From the NCBI GenBank assembly GCA_020201015.1, contig JAIVHN010000237.1, positions 1 to 15,856 on the forward strand: a stretch of DNA of 15,856 bases, in the 5' to 3' direction. Below are positions 1 through 7,062 of the stretch, in pieces. The position numbers and the translations under genes are program-made. Within the stretch, counting starts at the first letter, position 1, and every line of letters starts with the position of its first letter. Source of the DNA: Spirochaeta sp. Lineage in GTDB: Bacteria > Spirochaetota > Spirochaetia > DSM-27196 > SLAA01. Under the pieces are notes generated by a model, which ran no database searches, was not told the origin of the DNA, and saw only the letters and a program-made list of their open reading frames with translations.

Positions 1-1119
1 GCCAACTTTGATCATCGCGTCGGGGGAATGTGGCGCCCAATCTGGGTCGGCAGCACCGAGTACATTGCCTCTCACGACATCATCGACATTAGCTATGATC
101 TGCTGCTCCTCGGCATTTGCCTGGCCTTTGCCGCCTATAATTTGCTCATTTACCTGGCGGGTAGCCGTAGATCGGCCGCACCGCTCCTCTTTTCCGCCTT
201 CTTTCTCACGGTTGCCGTTCGTGCACCTACCCTTGGCGCGGTGTTGTTGACCCGTGTTCTACCCGGCTTTCCCTGGCATGCGCTCATCTTCCTTGAGTAC
301 ATGACCGGACACTTAATCATTGCGTTTTTCTGCACCGCATTGCAGCTTGCGTACCCGCGAGTCTTGGGTCGATGGTTTCGTGCTGCGGTTCTCTCGGTTA
401 TGGGTGGATTCACCGTAATTCTGGTGGCGGCGGGGGTAACCCGATACTCGCTCATTATTAATGCCTTCTTGGTAGCGGCGGTTGCCTTGCCGGGCTATGC
501 TGCAGGCTGCCTCATTCTGGCCACGGTACGCGGCCACAAGCAGGCCCGCTTTGGACTTATGGCCTGTGCAGTTGTTCTTGGCATTGTGATAAGTGAGTGG
601 GCCCATTTCTCGGAGCTGGTGCTCTCACGCGATGCAACGCCGCTGGGGTTTTTGCTTGGTCTGCTATCCGCGCCTCCGGCGGCCCGGGCCGCTACCCACC
701 TTAGCTTCACCGTGGTCACGGTGCTGGTGGTGCTACTGGCAGCCAGCCTACTGCTGTATAAGGTCTCGGACGGCCTCTTTGGAGCCGCCGCCCGTGAGGC
801 GGCGGCCGCCGGTATGCTTGGCGACTCAGCCGCAGCCGCCACGGCTGGCGCTCCTACCGGCACCCTCGCGGCCGCCGAGGCCCCCGCAGACCCCAGTCCG
901 GCCTTCCATCACGGATTTCGCAACCGCTACAAGCTCACCAAACGCGAGACCGAGATTGCCGCCCATGCGGCCGAGGGCCTCAGCAACAAAGAGATTGCCG
1001 CAGCGCTCTACATCTCCGAGGCCACCGTACGCACCCATATCTACCGCATCTTTAAAAAGACCCAGTCACAAAACCGTACCGAACTCAGCAAGTCCTATTA
1101 CAACGCCGCATCACGGTGA
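1..1119 (+). CDS. 7TM membrane receptor with C-terminal LuxR-type HTH (5'-partial)
   Basis: Probable membrane-bound transcription regulator. The frame is open from base 1 and codes for plausible protein upstream of the first ATG (position 28). That stretch (VGGMWRPIWVGSTEYI) resembles the linker entering a 7TMR-DISM membrane domain, so I treat the gene as cut by the window edge rather than starting at 28, where no convincing ribosome binding site is seen. About seven hydrophobic segments follow, numbering from the Met at 28: roughly residues 22-44, 52-75, 83-108, 116-138, 142-165, 174-194 and 225-244. An Ala/Pro-rich linker (about 250-292) leads to a LuxR/GerE helix-turn-helix at about 300-360, with LTKRETEIAAHAAEGLSNKE and the recognition helix SEATVRTHIYRIFKK. 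By family knowledge, an extracellular sensor domain would lie in the missing N-terminus. The ligand and target genes cannot be read from the sequence. The HTH is certain; the 7TMR-DISM assignment is likely. Confidence 0.85.
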   Translation, partial: ANFDHRVGGMWRPIWVGSTEYIASHDIIDISYDLLLLGICLAFAAYNLLIYLAGSRRSAAPLLFSAFFLTVAVRAPTLGAVLLTRVLPGFPWHALIFLEYMTGHLIIAFFCTALQLAYPRVLGRWFRAAVLSVMGGFTVILVAAGVTRYSLIINAFLVAAVALPGYAAGCLILATVRGHKQARFGLMACAVVLGIVISEWAHFSELVLSRDATPLGFLLGLLSAPPAARAATHLSFTVVTVLVVLLAASLLLYKVSDGLFGAAAREAAAAGMLGDSAAAATAGAPTGTLAAAEAPADPSPAFHHGFRNRYKLTKRETEIAAHAAEGLSNKEIAAALYISEATVRTHIYRIFKKTQSQNRTELSKSYYNAASR

Positions 1120-1245
1120 CCCGCAAAACCAAAAATATACGACTAATTACGTACATGCGTAGCGTAGTCTAAGCGCTATTGTTGGGTTCATCGGTCTGTA
1201 AAACGCTTTGCATTGCTGGCCGACCACGCGCACACGGAGGTCCGC

Positions 1246-3296
1246 ATGTCTCGTTGGGTACAATGCAACATATCGCGTGATCAAAAACGTCAGGTAGCCA
1301 TTCTCAGGCCGCGCATGATCGCTACTACCATGGCCATTTTTATGGGAATGATGGCATGCGCGCTTCCCTCTGCCAACAGATCTCCCAGCGGGCTGGCCTT
1401 GCAGGTGACTGTACCTGCAGGAACTGCTGGAAATGACGCGATAGCCCCAGCTGAGCTTAGCTCTCTCCAGTTGAGTTCGGCGGAGTTACGCATCCTCATT
1501 GCTAACGATGACGGGATCGGTTTAGGCGGTGCCTTTCGGGATCGTTTTTGTATGCGGAACTCACGTTTGATGGGGGTTCGATAGAACGCTACTACGGCTA
1601 CAGCCGCGCCCTCACGAACGCGGGAGAGATCAGCACTGCGACCGTGAACTTGAACGCCTCCTATCAAGACCTTGCTGCCCAGGTACGTGACTGGTACGAA
1701 ATCAACCTCCCTGAGCGGGGTTTTCAGACAAATGTGTATGTAGACCAGGATACCGGAGACGATACGAATATTGGTTCGATCGATCTACCAGTCGCAACGC
1801 TTACAACCGCGCTCGCGCAGGTTGAGGCTGGCGGAATCATCCGTGTCACTGGTGGAAATTACTTCGAAGACATGCTTGTCATTGATAAAGTGGTGGAGGT
1901 GATGGGGAGCTATGATCCGACATTCAGTGTTCAGGACCGCTTGGGAACTCCAACATCAATACGCACTTCTCAAACTAGCTTTGGAGCTGGTTTCCAAGGC
2001 GTTGCAAGCATCTACGTGACTAATACGGGCAACCTGACACTCTCGGAAGCTGTGGTTTCTTCCGGACTTTTTGATAGCTTGCCGACCCATGCCATAGTTG
2101 TGGATGGTGGATCGGTGACGGTAACGGAGACTGAAATACGAGCTGGCGTTCCCGACGGCACGACAGCTGTTACAGACTCGTACGGAATTCGCATATTCAA
2201 CAGTACTAGCGTGTCGCTTCAGTCTGTCGATTTTGCAAGTGGCAGCGAGGTGTATCCACCAACACTTCTCCATGCTCTACGGTCGGAGTCGTTTGCTGGT
2301 AGCCTCGCCATAAACAGTTCTTCATTCACAACACCATCCCAGACTAACCCCATAGCACAGGAATATGTGCCAATTTCCTTAAACGCTACAGCGACAGCGG
2401 ATATAGAGATTGCAGATAACGACATCAGCTTTGCTCAGCAGTCAGCCATCAGTCTGAGTAGATCACTTGAGATCACCGGTGAGGATTCTGGTGTAGGCAC
2501 ACGCATCACAGTCACGGGTAACAGTATACGGGAGGTAGGTAACGCCGGTGGTAGCAATAATGGTCTAACTATCGAATCGGGTGGCGAGGTAACGGTTAGG
2601 AACAATGAGCTTCTCTGGATCGGCACACCCCGGGATACCGTCGGGAATCTTGTAAGCGCTATGCTAGTCACCGGTAACACAAATCAGGTAACGCTTACCG
2701 CAAATGACGTGAGTATAGGAGACAACGGAGGGACTGCAACGCAAGCGCTTCGCGTAGAGGCACCGGCAACTATCATTAACAACGTTGTTATCGTAACTTT
2801 CAACAATGCAATTAATACAACGAGTTCAGCTCTGGCGTTGGGTAATCCTGCTACAGACAGCATAATTGTTCACAATAGTTTGCAAGCCAGAGGAAGCGCC
2901 GTACGTATAGAGGGCACTACAGTTAGTTCATTGGCAATCTCAAACAATCTTTTATGGAGAACAAGTGGGACACAAGCCGTTATTCAAGGGCCAGGTTTAA
3001 ACTCCGCTTTGCTTGCACCAGATGCAATTAATTCAAACTTTTTTATCGGCGCCCCACAAGTTGCTTTTGATAATGCCTTCAACGATATAGGTGTGTTGAA
3101 CGGCCAGCCTTGGGCCAATGCAAATCAGGCGGGTCTCCCTGCAGAACTGAGTCTCGTCAATCTTCGCCCGACGGCAACCTCTCCGGCCACCTTCATTGAA
3201 GGAGGTTCTAACGCTTACTTGGGCTTAGTACCGGAGGACTTTGACGGCAATGCTAGAACCGGCTCTGTATCAATAGGTGCATTCGAGTATGATTAA
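1246..3296 (+). pseudogene. right-handed parallel beta-helix cell-surface (lipo)protein, frameshifted
   Basis: Surface or secreted beta-helix protein of unknown substrate. The start at 1246 has GGAGG at 1236-1240. A basic n-region is followed by a hydrophobic stretch ending in GMMAC (Cys about residue 38), a relaxed lipobox typical of spirochaetes. The first frame runs to a stop at 1582-1584. The rest of the protein is in the -1 frame and reads on to 3296. The switch falls at T5 (1545-1549): one extra T would give Arg-Phe-Leu-Tyr-Ala-Glu and a single protein of about 683 residues. The second part contains VYVDQDTGDDTNIGS, like the opening of DUF1565/pectate-lyase-like domains, then many Asn/Ser/Thr/Val-rich strands with repeated N-N-x-[IVL] turns. 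It ends DFDGNARTGSVSIGAFEYD, the signature of the 'choice-of-anchor Q' C-terminus. The gene looks poorer in GC than its neighbours. The reading-frame break could be a real mutation, phase variation or a homopolymer error. Confidence 0.75.
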
Positions 3297-3516
3297 GAGG
3301 TAGACAGCGCGATTTTGAACGGGACGCGGTAGGCAAGGAAGAGCATCGCGGTGAGTGTGTTCCCGGCGGATGTTTATCAACAACAAACAACTTGTCCTGG
3401 AACGGGTGTAAGAACAGTGTGTTACCTACCTAGTAATATCTCACGCGAACCTGATACTCTCGTGCAAACCGTGCATGACAGCTGATTTCGGCATCATAGG
3501 CCATCCGGAAACAATG

Positions 3517-5178
3517 CTACACACTCAACAAGACCACCCCGAGTACCGCAAGCACCAGGCCGGAGATACGGGCAGGAGTGAGCGTCTGCCCCAACAGAAA
3601 GCGGCCAAGAAGAACGGTGGGAGCGGGCGCCAGAGAGGTAATAACCGCCACAACCGAGAGTAGCCCGTAGTGCGAGGCCAAAACAAACGAGATGTTGGCC
3701 GACATATCAAGGGCGCCTGCGAGGATTACAGCACTGATTCCGACGCGGGCTACCCGGAGAGGACGTCGACCTGCAACAATGAGAAACAGCAACACCGGAA
3801 GCGCGGCGGCTCGAGCCGCTACCAAGGGCCACATGCCAGCTGCCGCAGAAGGCCGGGATATCAGAATAAAGAAGACACCAAAGCAGAGGCCAGCAATACT
3901 GCCGTAGCGCAGCGACATCAACACCTCAGAACGCGCACGCGTCCCCACGCGCTCCCAGCCCAACAGAAAAATTGCGGGAATGCTCACCGCTATGCCAACC
4001 TGCCCAAGGAGGCCGGGAAGCTCTCCCAGCACAACTCCGGCCAGAACCGGCACCGCCGCCCCAACCACTGCGGCCAGCGGCGACACCACAGCAATGACCC
4101 CGCGGGCAAGACCCTTATACAAAAAGGCCAAACCCAAGGCACCCGCAAGGCCTGCGGCCGCGCCCCACAGCATATCCGCAGTGGTGAGAATGACCCCGGC
4201 GGTGAAAGCCCCAAGCAGCGGCGCGGCAACAAGTGCCAACATCAGCCCCACGGCTTGTGACAACAACAATACCGCATAGATAGAGTTGCGGCGGGGGGGA
4301 GCTGCGTCACGGGCGCGGGTAGCCGCAAGGGTTGCTGCGGCAAAGAACATAGGCCACATGCAGGACAAGCGAATACGGTGATGGCGCCGTGGCAAGCGTT
4401 CAACATAGGCGCATGCAGCACGAAGATGTCGCTCGGCCTTATCTATCAATTGACCGACCACAAGCAGTGCATTCTCCCGGTGCTCAGGTGCAAAGAGATC
4501 AGCGGGCTCCATGTCAAAGGGCGCGCAGAAACTCCGTGGAACATAAATCCAGCCACGTTCGTAATCCTTCTTCAGACCCCGGATTACATTAACGCTCTGC
4601 AACCCCAGTCCACACTCACGGGAAAGCGGCAGCAGTTCACAGCGCCGCTCAGCAATACGCGGATGCGCGTCGGCAAACAGGTCGGTCACCAGGTACCCAA
4701 CAACTCCCGCCACGTGATGCATGTAGTCGTCTAAATCGTTCTCGGTTTCAACACGAACACCACGCAGTTGCCAACGTGCCATACCGCGAGTCGTCTTCCG
4801 CAGACGTCCAACGATCGCGCGGCGGACATCGACCGGAAACTCCATAAGCACGTGAATGAGTTCGGCGCATTCGTGCGCCACCTTGCACTCCGGATCGTTA
4901 TAGTCATGAGTATCCTGTTTGAGCTCCTCAACAAGTCGATGTACAGGCTCGCGGCCAGCAAGCACGTGATCCCACAGGTACAGAAGGTCAGCCTTGCGGG
5001 CAGCGGGGAGCGTGTAGTTGTCCTCAAGGTAGTCCGAGACTCGAAACAGCAGATACGCAGTGCCAACATAATTGCACAATGGCTGCGGCAGTCGTTCTAT
5101 GGAGAGCGCAAAGGTGCGGCTGGTTTGTTTTAGAAGCTCATGGATGTAGTCATGCACGCCCAAACTATAGTGGAACAC
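3517..5178 (-). CDS. squalene/phytoene synthase fused to EamA/DMT-family transporter (chimeric gene)
   Basis: A single 553-residue frame from a GTG at 5178. Residues 1-290 are a trans-isoprenyl head-to-head synthase, which condenses two prenyl diphosphates to squalene or phytoene. They show TSRTFALSIERLP (19-31), the first Asp-rich motif DYLED (49-53), YMHHVAGVVG (152-161) and NVIRGLKKDYERGWIYVP (197-214). In the last motif the usual first Asp of the second DxxxD is Gly201. Residues 297-553 are an EamA drug/metabolite-type transporter with 8-9 hydrophobic helices, including ADMLWGAAAGLAGALGLAFL and a second half with AGALDMSANISFVLA. Relative to families I know, the synthase lacks its last ~40 residues and the transporter lacks its first helix. 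The join lies at residues 290-297, on a G7 run (4293-4299, + strand). WPMFFAAATLAA (275-286) could stand in as the missing helix. No neighbouring isoprenoid gene is present, so the product is unknown. This is either a true fusion created by deletion between adjacent genes or an assembly chimera. Confidence 0.8.
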   Translation of the reverse strand: MFHYSLGVHDYIHELLKQTSRTFALSIERLPQPLCNYVGTAYLLFRVSDYLEDNYTLPAARKADLLYLWDHVLAGREPVHRLVEELKQDTHDYNDPECKVAHECAELIHVLMEFPVDVRRAIVGRLRKTTRGMARWQLRGVRVETENDLDDYMHHVAGVVGYLVTDLFADAHPRIAERRCELLPLSRECGLGLQSVNVIRGLKKDYERGWIYVPRSFCAPFDMEPADLFAPEHRENALLVVGQLIDKAERHLRAACAYVERLPRRHHRIRLSCMWPMFFAAATLAATRARDAAPPRRNSIYAVLLLSQAVGLMLALVAAPLLGAFTAGVILTTADMLWGAAAGLAGALGLAFLYKGLARGVIAVVSPLAAVVGAAVPVLAGVVLGELPGLLGQVGIAVSIPAIFLLGWERVGTRARSEVLMSLRYGSIAGLCFGVFFILISRPSAAAGMWPLVAARAAALPVLLFLIVAGRRPLRVARVGISAVILAGALDMSANISFVLASHYGLLSVVAVITSLAPAPTVLLGRFLLGQTLTPARISGLVLAVLGVVLLSV

Positions 5179-5209
5179 TCAAGGTTCTTCAATTGCCAGC
5201 TTGCCGTTT

Positions 5210-5237
5210 GTTTTAGCCTGATATTACCGCTTGACAA
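5210..5237 (-). promoter_or_regulatory. possible sigma70-type promoter for the synthase-transporter gene
   Basis: On the minus strand TTGTCA (5237-5232) is followed after 16 bases by TAAAAC (5215-5210), about 30 bases before the GTG start at 5178. The -35 shares its bases with the opposite promoter, because TTGACAA and TTGTCAA are complementary. The -10 matches TATAAT at only four of six positions, so this is a tentative call. Confidence 0.3.
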
Positions 5238-5259
5238 CTTTTAAATAGCGTGCTGTACT
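5231..5259 (+). promoter_or_regulatory. sigma70-type promoter for the DEAD-box helicase gene
   Basis: A perfect -35 TTGACA (5231-5236), a 17-base spacer and TGTACT (5254-5259; four of six to TATAAT). It lies about 180 bases before the helicase ATG, which implies a long 5' leader (about 5266-5438). Long leaders are common on DEAD-box helicase mRNAs. No clear riboswitch or attenuator fold was recognised in this leader. Confidence 0.45.
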
Positions 5260-5438
5260 TCGGCTAAGCGAACCGTGGTCTCACGGAATCCTGCCGATAG
5301 CCCGTCATTCCGGTTGATCCAACCGCCCTACTCGGGATCCGCGTTTTCAAGTGATATCCAAAACCGCAATACTAAACTCGTGCACTTCTGCCGTAGCTAC
5401 TGGCTATATATGGGCTGAACTGTACACAAAGGAATTTC

Positions 5439-6813
5439 ATGTACCCTAAGTCTTTTTCAGAGCTGGAACTTATCCAGCCAATTCTTGATGCAGTTCAGAT
5501 CCAAGGCTACACCGAGCCTACCGAGATACAAGCTCGTTCTATACCTGTCCTTCTCTCAGGACGCGACCTCATGGCAACAGCCCAGACAGGCGGCGGTAAA
5601 ACCGCGGCATTTGTCCTTCCGTTGCTGCAGCAGCTGGCAATTTCTATTGCTCAGGACAGCGCAATGGAGAAACCTGCCACGGTCGGACCCGAAAGCGGCC
5701 GTTACGGCGATTCAGGCAATAATGGCCGACCGAACGGACGTGGCCAGCATTCGTGATTACGGCGCGAAAATGAAAATTCGGCACACCGTTGTGTACGGTG
5801 GTGCCCCGAAGCCAACCCAGCAGCGTCTTTTGGCTGAGCAACCCCATATTTTGGTTGCAACTCCGGGACGACTTCTCGACTTCATCAACGAGCGCCATGT
5901 ATCGCTTGAGCGTGTACACTTCCTGGTGCTAGACGAGGCCGACCGAATGCTAGATATGGGATTCATTCCCGATGTTCGTCGCATTTGTGCAATGACCGAG
6001 AAAGACCGTCGCACCGCACTGTTCTCTGCCACTATGGCGCGCGAGATTGCAGCGCTGGGTGAGTCCATCCTCAACAACCCTGAGCACATTGAATGTGGTA
6101 CCAACACATTACCGGTGGAGAGTATTGATCAGAGCGTGATGTTCGTCGAGCATGGCAACAAAAACGAGTTGCTCCTGAACCTCATTGCCGAACGCGGCAT
6201 GCACCGCACCATTGTGTTTACCCGAACCAAGCATAGAGCCTCTCGGTTGTCGATGATGCTTGAGAAGCACAACATCAAAAGTGACTCAATTCATGGCGAC
6301 AAAAACCAGAGTGCGCGTCGACGTGCCTTGGATGCCTTCCGCGGGGGCCGCATTCAGGTGCTGGTTGCTACCGATGTAGCAGCGCGTGGAATTGATGTCG
6401 ATGCAATATCACATGTCGTAAACTTTGAGATGCCCAACGAGGCCGAAACCTACATTCACCGCATTGGTCGTACAGGACGTGCAGGGGCCGACGGCGCGGC
6501 ATTGTCAATGTGTGACCGTGACGAGATTGGTTCACTGCGATCTATCGAACGCCTCATTAAAAGTTCGGTACGGGTCGATAGCGACCATGCGTTCCATTTT
6601 GACGCTCCGGAGCCACGTGCTGGCGGGCGCGGTGGCAGCCGTGGCGGGCGCCCCAATGGTGGACGCAGCGGCGGCCGACCCAGTAGTGGCGGCCGACCCA
6701 GTAGCGGCGGCGGACGTGGTGGCAACGGTGGCGGCTATCGTGGTGGTGGGCGCCCCAGCAACGGCGGGGGCCGCAGTCGCAGCTACGGTGACGGTGCTCG
6801 CAGAGGGGCCTAA
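5439..6813 (+). pseudogene. rhlE: RhlE-type DEAD-box RNA helicase, disrupted (motif Ia lost, frameshift)
   Basis: ATP-dependent RNA helicase of the RhlE class. ATG at 5439 is preceded by AAAGGAA at about 5428-5434. The first frame carries the Q motif (GYTEPTEIQ) and Walker A AQTGGGKT, then runs into a stop at 5754-5756. All later motifs are one frame over: TPGRLLD (Ib), DEAD at 5932-5943 (II), SAT (III), IVFTRTKHRAS (IV), VATDVAARGIDV (V) and HRIGRTGRAG (VI). A Gly/Arg-rich RGG tail follows, ending at 6813. Motif Ia (PTRELA), expected just before SIRDYGAKM, is absent in all three frames. The damage is therefore a small deletion at about 5735-5749, not merely a one-base slip. As written, the gene gives a 105-residue stub. 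An ATG in the second frame at 5485 has no family-like sequence behind it. The ancestral function is certain; whether the break is real or a sequence error is not. Confidence 0.85.
6670..6705 (+). repeat. 18-bp tandem duplication in the helicase RGG tail
   Basis: Two adjacent 18-base units (6670-6687 and 6688-6705) differ only in their last base (T or C). Each codes for Gly-Gly-Arg-Pro-Ser-Ser. This is a recent in-frame duplication within the low-complexity RNA-binding tail and is likely to vary in copy number between strains. Confidence 0.8.
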
Positions 6814-6831
6814 TGCTCGCTACGCTATACG

Positions 6832-7029
6832 CTATTTATTGCGACCGAGAAATGTATCTACGGCGGCGTCGTTGATATAGCCGAGCTCAACCGCTATCTC
6901 TCCAAAGAGGCGGTTGGGCTCTTTTTTTTGCTGTTCAAGAACCTCCGCCCGCTGTTCCGGGCTCATTGCCCCAATCTTTACCAGAAACTCACCAATGCGT
7001 TCCTGTGAGGTTTGTTGTCCTTCAGCCAT
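6832..7029 (-). CDS. small protein with MshEN/GspE-N-like fold, end of phn operon
   Basis: A 65-residue protein of unknown role. ATG at 7029 has AAGGA (7042-7038) eight bases upstream, so the start is well supported. The sequence reads RIGEFLVKIGAMSPEQRAEV, then a linker with lysines, then LFGEIAVELGYINDAAVDTF. This pattern (R-[IL]-G-x-[LF]-L-x-x-x-G ... Q ... [LF]-G-E-I-x-x-x-L-G-[YF]-I) is typical of the N-terminal domain of GspE/PilB-type ATPases (T2SSE_N/MshEN), found here alone. It begins 33 bases after phnE and is probably co-transcribed with the transporter. A function in phosphonate transport is not implied by its sequence. Part of its coding region doubles as an intrinsic terminator on the opposite strand. 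The gene is likely real; its role is unknown. Confidence 0.7.
   Translation of the reverse strand: MAEGQQTSQERIGEFLVKIGAMSPEQRAEVLEQQKKEPNRLFGEIAVELGYINDAAVDTFLGRNK
6883..6929 (+). terminator. intrinsic terminator of the helicase transcript, inside the convergent gene
   Basis: GAGCTCAACCGC (6883-6894) pairs with GCGGTTGGGCTC (6910-6921) at 11 of 12 Watson-Crick positions, the remaining pair being G-U. A 15-base loop separates the arms, and eight T follow (6922-6929). It acts on + strand transcripts, ends about 115 bases past the helicase stop, and lies wholly within the coding region of the 65-residue minus-strand gene. Confidence 0.85.
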
Positions 7030-7062
7030 ACTTTTTTTCCTTTTGCTTGAGGTAGAGCAATC

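Noticed and set aside
1120..1245. Promoter for the beta-helix gene in the gap after the LuxR gene
   Set aside because: TTGTTG and TAAAAC are present but only 14 bases apart; no properly spaced pair or terminator was found.
1540..1556. Programmed -1 ribosomal frameshifting at the T5 run in the beta-helix gene
   Set aside because: The zero-frame codons are CGT TTT TGT, which do not form an X XXY YYZ slippery heptamer, and no clear downstream stimulatory stem was seen. A one-base loss is the simpler explanation.
3294..3370. Short minus-strand reading ending MLFLAYRVPFKIALSTS just past the beta-helix gene
   Set aside because: It looks somewhat protein-like but is preceded by two in-frame stops, has no ribosome site and matches nothing I recognise. 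It may be a gene remnant, but cannot be supported. The rest of 3297-3516 shows no terminator or promoter I can call.
3475..4279. Long open frames on the + strand antisense to the transporter half, and others such as 593-1162 and 495-863 overlapping the LuxR receptor
   Set aside because: They are rich in Arg, Pro, Ser and Thr with no recognisable family sequence. They arise because GC-rich coding DNA leaves opposite frames open; the overlapping genes have clear motifs.
5485..6813. Helicase gene starting at the ATG at 5485
   Set aside because: The first 90 or so residues of that frame have no helicase sequence, and the Q motif and Walker A are in the other frame from 5439. It is the second part of a broken gene, not an independent start.
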